Source of the DNA: Fictibacillus phosphorivorans
Lineage (GTDB): Bacteria; Bacillota; Bacilli; Bacillales; Fictibacillaceae
Assembly: GCF_001629705.1 (NCBI RefSeq)
Contig: NZ_CP015378.1
Span: forward strand, 434,001 to 498,000
Direction: 5' to 3'
DNA length: 64,000 nt
Shown: positions 32,651-41,631 of the stretch, one piece after another
Position numbering within the stretch: the stretch's first letter is position 1
Layout: every line of letters starts with the position of its first letter
Program-made: the position numbers and the translations under genes
The notes under the pieces: generated by a model
The model's database searches: none
Seen by the model: the letters and a program-made list of their open reading frames with translations, nothing else
Told to the model about the DNA's origin: nothing

Positions 32651-34198
32651 ATGGAGAAATTTCAAGAAAGCATGTACAAGCTGATTGTAGAAACATCAAC
32701 GAAATTGCCAAAAGACGTTCGCCGTGCCATTCTTGCAGCTAAGCTAAAGGAAAACGCCGGAACACGTGCTGCGATGTCTTTAGATACGATTACGGATAAT
32801 ATTTTAAAGGCTGATGAAAATGTTTCACCAATCTGTCAGGATACAGGACTTCCTACTTTTAAGATCAAAGTTCCTGTAGGAGCGAACCAGATTAAGATGA
32901 AAAAAGCGATTCGTCAAGCGATTGCGGATGCAACAAAAGATACGAAGCTTCGTCCGAACTCCGTTGATTCAATTACTGGAGACAACAGTGGGGACAACTT
33001 AGGAGACGGAACGCCTGTTATTAAGTTCGAACAATGGGAAGAAGATTACATCGATGCTCGTCTGATCTTAAAAGGCGGCGGATGTGAGAATAAGAACATT
33101 CAATATAGTCTTCCTGCTGAATTAGAAGGCTTAGGACGTGCGGGACGTGATCTAGACGGGATCCGTAAATGTATCATGCATTCGGTGTATCAAGCTCAAG
33201 GTCAAGGCTGCAGTGCCGGTTTTATCGGTGTTGGAATTGGGGGAGACCGTACATCAGGATACGAGCTAGCGAAAGAAATGCTATTCCGTTCAGTAGATGA
33301 CGTTAATCCGAACGATAATCTTCGTAAACTTGAAGAGTATGTGATGGAGAACGCGAATAAGCTTGGGATTGGTACGATGGGCTTCGGTGGCGAAACGACA
33401 TTACTCGGCTGTAAAGTTGGTGTGATCAATCGTATTCCAGCGAGTTTCTTTGTATCAGTAGCTTATAACTGCTGGGCATACCGTCGTTTAGGTGTGAAAC
33501 TGAACGCTGAAACGGGAGAAATTCAAGATTGGTTGTATACAGAAGGCGAAGAAGTAGACTTCACTAAAGCTGAAGAGGAAGCAGCAGCCGCAGTTGAACA
33601 GCAAGAAGAAAAGACGAGAAGTGTTACACTCGAAGCTCCTATTACGGAAGAACAGATCCGTGAGTTGAAAGTTGGAGATGTTGTGACGATCAACGGTATG
33701 ATGCATACAGGTCGAGATGCTATTCATAAGCATTTAATGGATAATCCGGCTCCAATCGATCTGAACGGTCAGATCATCTATCACTGCGGACCAGTAATGG
33801 CAAAAGACGCTGAAGGAAATTGGGTCGTTAAAGCGGCAGGACCAACAACAAGTATTCGTGAGGAACCTTACCAAGGCGACATCATGAAGAAGTTTGGAAT
33901 CCGCGCGGTTATTGGTAAAGGTGGAATGGGTCCAAAAACATTAGCAGCTCTTAAAGAACATGGCGGTGTTTATTTGAATGCTATTGGCGGTGCTGCACAA
34001 TATTACGCTGAATGTATGGAAAAAGTTGAAGGTGTCGACCTGATGGAATTCGGTGTTCCAGAAGCGATGTGGCACATTCGAGTCAATGGCTTTACAGCAG
34101 TTGTTACGATGGATTCACACGGAAACAGTCTGCATGAGCATGTGGAGAAGTCATCTTTACAAAAGCTAGAGCAGTTTAAAGATCCTGTATTTAAATAA
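32651..34198 (+). CDS. Class I fumarate hydratase
   Basis: A 515-residue iron-sulfur fumarase converting fumarate and malate in the TCA cycle. Both halves of class I enzymes are fused: the N-terminal catalytic part has the three cluster Cys in SPICQDTGLP, GGGCENKN and GQGCSAGF, and the C-terminal part starts about residue 325 (TINGMMHTGRDAIHK) and contains GKGGMGPKTL. A Glu-rich linker joins them. This oxygen-sensitive class is unrelated to the class II CitG of B. subtilis. AAAGGGG precedes ATG 32651. Confidence 0.9.
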   Translation: MEKFQESMYKLIVETSTKLPKDVRRAILAAKLKENAGTRAAMSLDTITDNILKADENVSPICQDTGLPTFKIKVPVGANQIKMKKAIRQAIADATKDTKLRPNSVDSITGDNSGDNLGDGTPVIKFEQWEEDYIDARLILKGGGCENKNIQYSLPAELEGLGRAGRDLDGIRKCIMHSVYQAQGQGCSAGFIGVGIGGDRTSGYELAKEMLFRSVDDVNPNDNLRKLEEYVMENANKLGIGTMGFGGETTLLGCKVGVINRIPASFFVSVAYNCWAYRRLGVKLNAETGEIQDWLYTEGEEVDFTKAEEEAAAAVEQQEEKTRSVTLEAPITEEQIRELKVGDVVTINGMMHTGRDAIHKHLMDNPAPIDLNGQIIYHCGPVMAKDAEGNWVVKAAGPTTSIREEPYQGDIMKKFGIRAVIGKGGMGPKTLAALKEHGGVYLNAIGGAAQYYAECMEKVEGVDLMEFGVPEAMWHIRVNGFTAVVTMDSHGNSLHEHVEKSSLQKLEQFKDPVFK

Positions 34199-34211
34199 AA
34201 TGAATGTGGGA

Positions 34212-34245
34212 GCCACAGTTCTGATATGGAACTGTGGTTTTTTGC
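34212..34245 (+). terminator. Terminator after fumarase
   Basis: GCCACAGTTC with GAACTGTGGT (34229-34238), then T6. Confidence 0.85.
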
Positions 34246-34272
34246 TTTTTACAGCGTGAGATGAATAAAGAG

Positions 34273-34410
34273 TGTCGAAAAGTGTCTATCCATGTAGACT
34301 CGTGGATAAATCGCAAAAACTTTTGGATTGAAGGAGCAAACTTTTGGATTGGGCATCAAAAGTTGTGGATTGAAGCAGCAAACTTTAGGATTCATCTTAA
34401 AAACTTTAAA
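34273..34410 (+). repeat. Repeat element: hairpin head plus 21-bp GGATT array, copy A
   Basis: A head (TGTCGAAAA, then GTCTA-N6-TAGAC at 34284-34299, then TCGTGGATAAA) is followed by units whose GGAT core recurs at 34304, 34325, 34346, 34367 and 34388, exactly 21 bases apart. The unit is roughly CAAACTTTTGGATTGAAG. A second copy with the same head and phase lies in reverse at 63566-63685. It fills the fumarase-pdaA gap. Confidence 0.82.
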
Positions 34411-34531
34411 TTTCCATCGCAATCGGACATTGTTTTCACCAAGTACATTCGTTTCCTTTATATCCCTAGCATGGTTTTCTGCATTTACTACAAAATAAAG
34501 GTATAGGTTGTCGCTTGAAGGAGGAAGTTTA

Positions 34532-35347
34532 ATGAGAATCAATCGGCTCCTGTGCCTAATATTGGTTTCAATCATATTTTTTACACAATCACATGTTATT
34601 TATGCTCAAAGAGGCGTATCCAATCAAAGACTGGAATGGTACTTTGAGAAAAAAGGGGAAGAGAAGCCTCCTATTACAGATGCAAGGTACATGGAGCTTG
34701 TCCATAAATACGATAGCCTTTTTATTGGAGACCCAGGAAAAAAAGATATCTATTTAACCTTTGATAACGGGTACGAGAACGGTTATACCGACAATGTTTT
34801 GGATGTGTTGAAGAGAAAGAAAGTACCTGCAGCCTTTTTTGTAACCGGACAATTTATGAAGACTCACCCTCACCTAATAAAACGAATGGCTGACGAAGGG
34901 CACATTGTAGGGAATCACTCCTACTACCATCCAGATCTTACCCAAGTGTCTGATGCACGTTTGAAAAACGAGCTTGAAAAAGTAAAGCTCAGATACACGG
35001 AAATAACCGGAAGAACAGATATGAACTATATTAGACCTCCACGAGGAGTGTTTAGCGAAAGAACGATTATGCTGGCTAAACAAGAAGGGTATACACATGT
35101 GTTCTGGTCACTTGCCTTTCTAGATTGGGAAACCAACAAACAGCGTGGTTGGCAATATTCATACAACCAGATCATGAAGCAGATCCACCCAGGTAGCATT
35201 ATGCTGTTGCATACGGTTTCTAAAGACAATGCAGATGCACTCGAACGCACGATAGAAGCTCTTCAAAAGAGAGGCTATACATTTAAAAGCTTAGACGACT
35301 TACAGCTAAAAAAATCTGTACCCACTCCATTATTGTTTAAATCTTAA
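34532..35347 (+). CDS. pdaA: Delta-lactam-biosynthetic de-N-acetylase PdaA
   Basis: A 271-residue exported polysaccharide deacetylase. The signal peptide is about residues 1-26. The catalytic region has IYLTFDNGYENGYT (Asp nucleophile pair), GNHSYYHPD (metal His) and IRPPRGVF, the PdaA version of family 4 carbohydrate esterases. PdaA makes muramic delta-lactam in spore cortex, which the germination enzymes require. ATG 34532 with GGAGGAAG was chosen over 34508. The link with gerP is functional, not positional. Confidence 0.9.
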   Translation: MRINRLLCLILVSIIFFTQSHVIYAQRGVSNQRLEWYFEKKGEEKPPITDARYMELVHKYDSLFIGDPGKKDIYLTFDNGYENGYTDNVLDVLKRKKVPAAFFVTGQFMKTHPHLIKRMADEGHIVGNHSYYHPDLTQVSDARLKNELEKVKLRYTEITGRTDMNYIRPPRGVFSERTIMLAKQEGYTHVFWSLAFLDWETNKQRGWQYSYNQIMKQIHPGSIMLLHTVSKDNADALERTIEALQKRGYTFKSLDDLQLKKSVPTPLLFKS

Positions 35348-35407
35348 AAAACACTTTTGCATACTTTGCGAAGGTGTTTCTTTTTTGGGCTAAAAAGCAT
35401 AAAACAA

Positions 35408-35456
35408 AAAGACGCTTAAACCTCTTTTCCTAGAAAGTGGTTTAAGCGTTTTAAAC
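35408..35456. terminator. Bidirectional terminator between pdaA and GH16 gene
   Basis: ACGCTTAAACC with GGTTTAAGCGT and A/T runs on both sides; a separate smaller hairpin (AAACACTTT/GAAGGTGTTT) ends pdaA at about 35350-35385. Confidence 0.82.
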
Positions 35457-35458
35457 AT

Positions 35459-37891
35459 TTATTTTATTACATTTAGTTGTACGTCATCTAGGTAAATCTC
35501 ATGTTTGCCCAGTGGCGATCCTGAACTTTTTCCAAGAAGAAACTTTAATGACAACGTATCTGTTTCAGTAGGAGTAATTTGGAACGTATAGGTGGTGTCT
35601 TCATTCCCAATTTCAACGCTCTCAGCAAAATAACGTTTGTACTGTGAGTTCTCTAACGTTACCTCTATGTTGCGAGCAATCTGTGAGGATATCGAAAAAC
35701 GTAGTTCGTAATTCAATCCTTCGACTAACTTTAAATTACCTTGTTCTAAAAGAACACTCCAAGGCTCATTTCCTTCAGAATCGATGCTGATCTTGGCTTT
35801 ACCTTCTTCACTCACGATCTCAGCATTTGCATCGTAATGAATATAGGGTGTCCAAAATGAAAGGCCGGAAAGGAAATCTCCATTTTTTAATGGTTTCATA
35901 TCGACATCGTTGTAATCGGGAATATTGGTTAGTTTCTGTAAAGTAATGTCGTCTAAGTAAACATCAGCAGAATGGCCGCCTAAATAAAAAATGAATTGGC
36001 TGTTATAATCTGACGTTTCTCCTTCATACGTAAATTTTAACTCGTGCGCATCATTCGTTTTGTTAAGGTTTACTTTTGCTGGTGCTACATAGAACTTTTT
36101 GCCGCTTTCATCTAACACACCAACCTCAATAGATCTAGCTCGATCAGCTTTCCCTTTAAAGGATAGAAGGTAATCATTCCCTTTGATCAACTGGATACCT
36201 TTTTGAACCAGATATTTATCTGCTGTTTTTGAAGAATGTCCTTTTAAAATGGCATGAAATTCACGCGTTTTTTCGTTAACAACTGCTGAATCCTTTTTGT
36301 GTTTTGAAACAAAGTTCCAAAACGTTAATCGATCCATCGCACCTTGATCAAATGTTCCATTGTAGATGTGATTACCATCCGGAAGTGGGGGTTTAGTCGC
36401 AGACTCATTAATCGGTTCATTTGTGACTTCTTCAACACGTACGTTCCCAATCCAAACCGGGATACTTCCATTGTTACCTAGGTTAAATTCTAATCGAGCG
36501 GCAAGATCTGTATCGGCGAGCATATCGAAAGTAAAGGAGTGGGTTTTAAGTGTATTATTTAATTTAATCGTTTCTTCATTTGAGTATTTGCTCCAACCGC
36601 GTTCTGCGCCACCGCCTACTTTAACAGACATTTGTCGATCAGCTGCTGCTTTTGCATCAAAGCTAACTTTGTAACGTCCGCTTTTTCCGAGTGAAAGAAG
36701 CTGAATCGCTTGTACAGAATGTGAAAATGACCCAGGAACTTGTGGGGTAATCACTGCAAAATTCTTATTATCGATCATTTCTTTTTCTACAGAAGCTTCA
36801 CCACCAAAGTCTGGAAGAGTAACAAGGTTCCAGTAGGTCGGATCGAATGGCGATTCATTTTCATCGATAACTGTAAAAGGTCTTTCAAAGTTTCCGTCAT
36901 AAATAAGATTACCGTCTTCAAGAGGATGTTTAGCTTCTTTAGGCAGTTCAACAGGCTTTGGTGTAGGTTCAACTGGATCTCGATAATCGCGGTTTTTCAA
37001 TTCATACACACGAACATAATCAATCTCCATCTGTTGAGGGAACGTAGTCGTTTCATCGGGATCACCATCAAACCAGCCGCCAACAGCGAGGTTCATGATT
37101 AAATAAAAGTTTTGATCAAATGGCGCTGGATACGAAAATTTGATCGGATTATTTTGCCCCTTTGCATACCACTCATTTTGCGTTTGATAAAGTTCACCGT
37201 CTACATACCATCTGATTTCACCAGGTTCCCATTTGATCGCATATGTGTGCCAAGTGTTGATTCCCTCGTTAAAAGGAAATTCATATTCTTTTCCTGTATA
37301 ACGATTGTTTGGCCAAGTCTCCCCATAATGGAGGGTGCCAGCCACTTTATTTGGTTTACTTCCCCAAGCTTCCATGATGTCTATTTCACCTGATGCCGCC
37401 CATCCACCATATCGGTCTTTTTCAGGTAACATCCAAACAGCTGGCCACAAACCTTTTCCTGTAGGTGATTTTGCTCGAACTTCATAACGGCCATATGTTT
37501 GACTAAATAAACCCTTTGTTTTTAACTTGGCAGACGTATAATCATAGGTACCCGAATCATCCGTTGTTTTCTCTTTTTTTGCACGAATAATTAGTTTGCC
37601 ATCTTGTATAAAGGAGTTCTCTTCAGAGTTCGTATAATATTGTTTTTCATTGTTGCCCCAACCAGGTGTAATAAGATTTCCCTCTTCATCTTTTATCCAG
37701 TTACCAATGTCATAGGTCCATTTTCGGGGGTCGATGGTTGGTTTGTTAAATTCATCTGACCAAGTAAGAGACCATTTTGTTTTTTCTTTCTTTTTTTGTA
37801 CTTCTTTATTTCCATCATCTTCTGCTGAGGCGATCACCCCACTTGGCATCATTAATAAAGCAGAGACTGCTAAAGCACAGATTTTTTTCAC
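35459..37891 (-). CDS. Secreted GH16 beta-glucanase with three C-terminal binding modules
   Basis: An 810-residue secreted endo-beta-1,3-glucanase-type enzyme. The signal peptide ends near residue 23. The GH16 domain covers about 38-300, with catalytic Glu in GEIDIMEAWG and WPAVWMLPE upstream. Three CBM4/9-like modules follow at about 330-480, 505-650 and 665-810, each opening with a variant of NLIYDGNFE / NHIYNGTFD / PLKNGDFL and ending with a V(R/Y)-containing strand. It probably degrades fungal, plant or algal beta-glucan. The GTG start at 37891 has AAAGGAGG ten bases upstream. Two palindromic operators lie upstream. Confidence 0.85.
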   Translation of the reverse strand: MKKICALAVSALLMMPSGVIASAEDDGNKEVQKKKEKTKWSLTWSDEFNKPTIDPRKWTYDIGNWIKDEEGNLITPGWGNNEKQYYTNSEENSFIQDGKLIIRAKKEKTTDDSGTYDYTSAKLKTKGLFSQTYGRYEVRAKSPTGKGLWPAVWMLPEKDRYGGWAASGEIDIMEAWGSKPNKVAGTLHYGETWPNNRYTGKEYEFPFNEGINTWHTYAIKWEPGEIRWYVDGELYQTQNEWYAKGQNNPIKFSYPAPFDQNFYLIMNLAVGGWFDGDPDETTTFPQQMEIDYVRVYELKNRDYRDPVEPTPKPVELPKEAKHPLEDGNLIYDGNFERPFTVIDENESPFDPTYWNLVTLPDFGGEASVEKEMIDNKNFAVITPQVPGSFSHSVQAIQLLSLGKSGRYKVSFDAKAAADRQMSVKVGGGAERGWSKYSNEETIKLNNTLKTHSFTFDMLADTDLAARLEFNLGNNGSIPVWIGNVRVEEVTNEPINESATKPPLPDGNHIYNGTFDQGAMDRLTFWNFVSKHKKDSAVVNEKTREFHAILKGHSSKTADKYLVQKGIQLIKGNDYLLSFKGKADRARSIEVGVLDESGKKFYVAPAKVNLNKTNDAHELKFTYEGETSDYNSQFIFYLGGHSADVYLDDITLQKLTNIPDYNDVDMKPLKNGDFLSGLSFWTPYIHYDANAEIVSEEGKAKISIDSEGNEPWSVLLEQGNLKLVEGLNYELRFSISSQIARNIEVTLENSQYKRYFAESVEIGNEDTTYTFQITPTETDTLSLKFLLGKSSGSPLGKHEIYLDDVQLNVIK

Positions 37892-37925
37892 TAAGCAAAT
37901 TCCTCCTTTGTTATTAATACTGAAT

Positions 37926-37939
37926 CGAAAGCGGTTTCG
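37926..37939. promoter_or_regulatory. cre-like operator 1 of GH16 gene
   Basis: CGAAAGCGGTTTCG, a near-perfect 14-base palindrome of the LacI/CcpA type. Its centre is 42 bases (four helical turns) from operator 2. Confidence 0.65.
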
Positions 37940-37967
37940 GAAAACTCGAAAAAATATAAGAACGATA

Positions 37968-37981
37968 CGAAAGCGCTTTCG
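37968..37981. promoter_or_regulatory. cre-like operator 2 of GH16 gene
   Basis: CGAAAGCGCTTTCG, a perfect 14-base palindrome covering the predicted transcription start. It fits catabolite repression by CcpA or a dedicated LacI-family repressor. Confidence 0.7.
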
Positions 37982-37989
37982 CTAAAATT

Positions 37990-38018
37990 AGTATAGAAAA
38001 TTTAAAAAAGCTATTCAA
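37990..38018 (-). promoter_or_regulatory. Sigma-A promoter of GH16 gene
   Basis: On the minus strand TTGAAT (38013-38018), 17-base spacer, TATACT (37990-37995). The start point would be near 37983, just at operator 2. Confidence 0.7.
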
Positions 38019-38140
38019 TCTGACTTTAGTATTGTTTTTTTTAAAAATAATTTTCGGATTGAAATTGAAGTTGGTAGAACATGCAAGTTTCGTCTACAAT
38101 AAGGAAAGCCACTTTTAGCTAAGAAACGAGTGAAAATAAT

Positions 38141-39529
38141 ATGAAAAATACAAAACAAAACAACCCTATTATGAAGATAGGTGAGACAATTCCGCTTGAA
38201 ATTAAAAGGTTAGGGATTAATGGTGAAGGAATTGGATTTCATCAACGACAAGTAGTCTTTGTTCCTGGAGCCATTCCTGGTGAAGAAATGTCGGTTATCA
38301 TTACGAAAGTTTTTCCGAACCGAGCAGAAGCAAAGATAAAGAAAGTATTTAAAAAGTCCAAAGATCGAGTGACTCCACCATGTCCAATATATGAGACATG
38401 CGGCGGATGTCAGATTCAACATATGTCTTATCCTGCTCAACTAAAAGAAAAGCGTGATATTGTTGTGCAGGCTTTTGAGCGATACACAAAGATTCATAGA
38501 GATAAATTAAATGTGAGAAAAACAATTGGGATGGACGAGCCTTGGGCATATCGCAATAAGTCTCAATTTCAAGTTGGTAAGATCGATGATACGGTCATTG
38601 CAGGACTTTATAGCTCCAACTCACATAAGTTGATCAACATCGATCACTGCCTTGTCCAACACGAGGATACGAATATTGTCACGAATAAAGTGAAACAGAT
38701 TATTAGAGATCTGAATCTACCGGTTTATGACGAAAGAAAACAAACAGGAAGCATTCGTACCATCGTAGTTCGAACAGCTTTCCGTACGGATGAAATTCAG
38801 TTAGTCATCGTAACTGCAACGAATGAGTTGCCGAAAAAAGAACTTTTTGTAGCAGAGATCAAGAAAAGACTGCCTCAGGTGACTTCCTTTATTCAAAACA
38901 TAAACGAAGAGAAAACGTCGCTTGTATTCGGTGAACAGACGGAGGGTATTTTCGGAAAAGATACGATTACTGAACATCTTGGAGATCTTCGTTTTGAGCT
39001 GTCAGCACGTGCGTTTTTCCAGTTGAATCCTGAGCAGACTGTAAACTTATATAACGAAGTAAAAAGACAGGCCAATCTGACTGGTAAAGAAAAGGTTGTT
39101 GATGCTTATTGTGGTTCGGGTACGATCGGCATGTGGCTTGCGAATGGTGCAGAAGAAGTAAGAGGGATGGACATCATTAAAGAATCCATCATGGATGCAA
39201 GAAAAAATGCTGAGAAACACCAAATTAAAAACGCTTATTATGAGACAGGAAAAGCTGAAAAACTTCTCCCGAAATGGGTAAAAGAAGGCTGGCAACCTGA
39301 CGTAGTAGTCGTAGATCCACCGAGAACAGGGTGTGATCCTGTTTTCTTAGAAACGATAATAAAAACAAAACCTAAAAAAATGGTGTACGTTTCTTGTAAC
39401 CCTTCAACATTAGCGAAAGATGTCCACATGTTAATAAGTAATGGTTATAAGGTAGAACAGATTACTCCTGTGGATATGTTTCCGCAAACATCACAAGTTG
39501 AAGCTGTATGTACATTAGTTCTTAAATAG
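38141..39529 (+). CDS. TrmA/RlmD-family RNA uracil-C5 methyltransferase, YfjO-like
   Basis: A 462-residue SAM-dependent methyltransferase for 5-methyluridine in RNA. An N-terminal TRAM domain (about residues 12-70, [15 protein letters not shown]) is followed by a Fe-S cluster motif [14 protein letters not shown]. The SAM domain has [23 protein letters not shown] and the catalytic [11 protein letters not shown]. Relatives methylate U747/U1939 of 23S rRNA (RlmCD) or tRNA T54. Synteny points to the B. subtilis paralogue YfjO. No good ribosome binding site is seen before ATG 38141. Confidence 0.85.
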   Translation: MKNTKQNNPIMKIGETIPLEIKRLGINGEGIGFHQRQVVFVPGAIPGEEMSVIITKVFPNRAEAKIKKVFKKSKDRVTPPCPIYETCGGCQIQHMSYPAQLKEKRDIVVQAFERYTKIHRDKLNVRKTIGMDEPWAYRNKSQFQVGKIDDTVIAGLYSSNSHKLINIDHCLVQHEDTNIVTNKVKQIIRDLNLPVYDERKQTGSIRTIVVRTAFRTDEIQLVIVTATNELPKKELFVAEIKKRLPQVTSFIQNINEEKTSLVFGEQTEGIFGKDTITEHLGDLRFELSARAFFQLNPEQTVNLYNEVKRQANLTGKEKVVDAYCGSGTIGMWLANGAEEVRGMDIIKESIMDARKNAEKHQIKNAYYETGKAEKLLPKWVKEGWQPDVVVVDPPRTGCDPVFLETIIKTKPKKMVYVSCNPSTLAKDVHMLISNGYKVEQITPVDMFPQTSQVEAVCTLVLK

Positions 39530-39551
39530 TTAGTGAAAGGAACGGTGCTGC

Positions 39552-40115
39552 ATGAAAACGGAAAAAGAAAAGATGATCGATGGAGAAATGTATCGTGCGG
39601 ATGATCAACAGCTTGTTACGGAACGTATCCAGGCGAGAAAGCTGACAAGAAAATACAACGCGACAACAGAAGAAGAATGGGATAAACGGAGTTCCTTGAT
39701 CAAACAATTATTCGGTTCAACCGGTCAAAATGTTGGAATAGAGCCTAACTTCAAATGTGACTATGGCTATAATATACATGTTGGAGAAAACTTTTATGCA
39801 AACTTTGACTGCACCATTTTAGATGTATGTGAGGTTCGGTTCGGTGATAACTGCATGTTAGCACCAGGCGTTCATATCTATACAGCTACTCATCCGTTAG
39901 ATCCTGTAGAAAGAAATTCTGGGACTGAGTATGGAAAATCTATCGAGATCGGAAATAACGTATGGCTGGGTGGAGGATCTATTATTAATCCAGGTGTTAG
40001 AATTGGAGATAATGTGGTAGTTGCTTCTGGAGCGGTAGTGACGAAAGACGTTCCGGCAAATGTAGTAGTTGGAGGGAATCCAGCAAGAGTAATAAAAACG
40101 ATTGAAATGAAATAA
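39552..40115 (+). CDS. maa: Maltose/galactoside O-acetyltransferase
   Basis: A 187-residue left-handed beta-helix acetyltransferase of the Maa/LacA family. The N-terminal [19 protein letters not shown] is the Mac domain, followed by hexapeptide repeats ([36 protein letters not shown]). The catalytic His is in IYTATHPLD. It acetylates glucose or maltose, probably for detoxification or export. A GAAAGGAA site precedes ATG 39552, 22 bases after the methyltransferase. Directly downstream lies the DnaA-box cluster. Confidence 0.86.
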   Translation: MKTEKEKMIDGEMYRADDQQLVTERIQARKLTRKYNATTEEEWDKRSSLIKQLFGSTGQNVGIEPNFKCDYGYNIHVGENFYANFDCTILDVCEVRFGDNCMLAPGVHIYTATHPLDPVERNSGTEYGKSIEIGNNVWLGGGSIINPGVRIGDNVVVASGAVVTKDVPANVVVGGNPARVIKTIEMK

Positions 40116-40142
40116 TATATGTAAAGCTTTAAAAATTCAGAA

Positions 40143-40279
40143 ATATACACACTATCCACATGGTTTTCCACAGAAAATGTGCATAACCACTACTTTTTGC
40201 ACAAAGTTGCACATAATAACATCCGTTACAGATTTAATTATCCACATTACTAACAGACTTGTGTATAACTTTATCCACA
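40143..40279. promoter_or_regulatory. DnaA-box cluster (eight boxes in 137 bp)
   Basis: Four perfect TTATnCACA boxes: 40178-40186 (reverse), 40238-40246, 40260-40268 (reverse) and 40271-40279. Four boxes differ by one base: 40143-40151, 40152-40160, 40164-40172 and 40195-40203. None of the flanking genes is an oriC gene (dnaA, dnaN, rpmH). An A/T-rich tract follows at 40290-40312. Confidence 0.75.
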
Positions 40280-40310
40280 AGGTAAGTGTCGCATTATATT
40301 TCTATATTAA

Positions 40311-40341
40311 AAAAAGACCTGCTATCCCAGCAGGTCTTTTT
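40311..40341. terminator. Bidirectional terminator of yfhD-like gene
   Basis: AAAAAGACCTGCT (40311-40323) with AGCAGGTCTTTTT (40329-40341), five-base loop. Confidence 0.88.
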
Positions 40342-40345
40342 GCAC

Positions 40346-40510
40346 TTAGCGACGACCTTTTTTCTGGCGTCGGTCAGCGGCTTGTGCACGTGCTTGTGCT
40401 TCAAGATCGTTTTGATCTGCCAATTCACTTGAGTACTCGACATCAAGTCCTTTGGCTTGAGAAGCTTTAGCATTGTTGTGCAATGAGGACTTTCGGTTAC
40501 GTTTTTCCAC
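40346..40510 (-). CDS. yfhD: YfhD-like small protein
   Basis: A 54-residue protein: MEKRNRKSSLHNNAKAS, then GLDVEYSSELADQNDLEA and AQARAQAADRRQKKGRR. The DVEYSxELADQxDLEA stretch fits the YfhD family, and the location before yfhE and yfhF agrees with B. subtilis. The GTG start at 40510 has AAGGAGG seven bases upstream. Function unknown. Its 3' side faces the DnaA-box cluster. Confidence 0.72.
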   Translation of the reverse strand: MEKRNRKSSLHNNAKASQAKGLDVEYSSELADQNDLEAQARAQAADRRQKKGRR

Positions 40511-40660
40511 ACAAATACCTCCTTAAAGATATCACGATGTTTTGAAACGTAAATCAAAAGCGATTGAGGAACTTGTCCTCAACTATAGAATGTGCATTTT
40601 TCAGCTAAATATTATAGGAAGAATCATCCTTTTAGATTTCATTGGTGCTCTATGAAAGTA

Positions 40661-40797
40661 GTTGATTTCCGTTCCAGATGCTCGCTTTCCACGGGGCGTA
40701 CGGTGAGCCTCCTGCCGCTTTGCGCCAATAGGAGTCTCCACCTGACCGCTCGTCCCGTAGGAGTCTCGCACTTCCACTTCAATCAACTTGCTCATGA
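40661..40797 (-). repeat. 128-bp palindromic repeat, copy 5
   Basis: Minus-orientation copy with arms GTTGATT and AATCAAC; apical helix CTCCT/AGGAG. It lies between yfhE and yfhD and carries one extra base in the GGTGAG arm. Confidence 0.85.
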
Positions 40798-40829
40798 AGG
40801 GAATAACAAAAAGTCAAAAAAGTATTTCT

Positions 40830-40967
40830 TTAGGAATTATCTTCGTTTGTCATCTCTTGTGTCTCTGCTGTTGATTCAGCAGACTTTAATTCCTCTTTAT
40901 ACAGAATTTCTTGTGTTTTAGTTAGATCATCATTTCTTTCTTTTGCTTGTTGCTTTTTACTTTCCAT
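40830..40967 (-). CDS. yfhE: YfhE-like small protein
   Basis: A 45-residue protein reading MESKKQQAKERNDDL, TKTQEILYKEELKSAES and TAETQEMTNEDNS. The LxxTQEILYxxELKxA core recalls the short YfhE family, and yfhE follows yfhD in B. subtilis. AAGGAGG lies seven bases before ATG 40967. Function unknown. Confidence 0.65.
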   Translation of the reverse strand: MESKKQQAKERNDDLTKTQEILYKEELKSAESTAETQEMTNEDNS

Positions 40968-40993
40968 AACGTTACCTCCTTACAAAAAAATAA

Positions 40994-41024
40994 AAACATC
41001 ACTCAAAATGGAGTGATGTTCTTT
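40994..41024. terminator. Terminator after GNAT gene
   Basis: ACATCACTC with GAGTGATGT, five-base loop, T-rich on one side and A-rich on the other; it ends the minus-strand acetyltransferase. Confidence 0.8.
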
Positions 41025-41058
41025 AGTATGCGCAGAGGAGCTCTTCAAGTTACCTGTA

Positions 41059-41625
41059 TTAAGCTTCCTTTAGCTGTTCTTCCACAATTTCCAGTGGCTG
41101 TGTTTGTGTACGAAGCATGTGCATAAGATAGTTATCTTTCTCAATCTGATAAAGGTTATAGATATCTTGCCCTTGATTAAGCTGATCATAAACATCTTTT
41201 CTTGTTTCGTTAGCTAACGTCACATAAGGAATTTTTTCAGCAGCTTTTTGTGAACGAATATTTACTTTGCGAATACGCATAAAAATGGTGTGGATATCTT
41301 TCTCATAAAACAATTCAGAAAAGAAAGCTTCTTTTGCTAAAGAATTATATCCTTTTCCGAAGTAAGGCTGACCAATCCAGGTGCCAAGAAAGCCATAGCC
41401 GTCTTGGACATCGAATAAATTAATGGTGCCGATTGGATTATGCCACTCATCCAAGATCGTTCTGGAAATAATGTTTCCTTGGTCTTCTTCCTCGATCGTT
41501 TGCTTCGTTAGAAATAGAAATTCTTCAAATGAAGCCGCTTTTTGACGCACAAAAGGGAAGACGTCTGGGTGCACCATTAAATTGTAAAGAACATGACTGT
41601 CTGATAAATCACGCTTTTTCAACAA
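41059..41625 (-). CDS. GNAT acetyltransferase with structured leader
   Basis: A 188-residue GNAT enzyme of the RimJ/RimL-like type (LGTWIGQPYFGKGYNSLAKEAF is the acetyl-CoA loop, followed by NIRSQKAAEKI). The substrate is unknown. The TTG start at 41625 follows GGAGGG by six bases, but that site is half of a short hairpin, and the preceding 110 bases carry a tRNA-like fold with alternating pairings. Expression is therefore likely to be controlled at the RNA level. It sits with the amidohydrolase between yfhE and yfhF, so it interrupts the conserved order. Confidence 0.78.
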   Translation of the reverse strand: MLKKRDLSDSHVLYNLMVHPDVFPFVRQKAASFEEFLFLTKQTIEEEDQGNIISRTILDEWHNPIGTINLFDVQDGYGFLGTWIGQPYFGKGYNSLAKEAFFSELFYEKDIHTIFMRIRKVNIRSQKAAEKIPYVTLANETRKDVYDQLNQGQDIYNLYQIEKDNYLMHMLRTQTQPLEIVEEQLKEA

Positions 41626-41631
41626 TTTAAT

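Noticed and set aside
36740..37393. Plus-strand frames within the GH16 gene (36740-37102, 37112-37393)
   Set aside because: Shadows of a strongly conserved 810-residue coding sequence on the other strand; no start signals.
40143..40279. Chromosomal origin of replication
   Set aside because: No dnaA, dnaN, rpmH or gyr genes nearby; the surroundings are the yfj/yfh region. Interpreted as a DnaA-box cluster instead.
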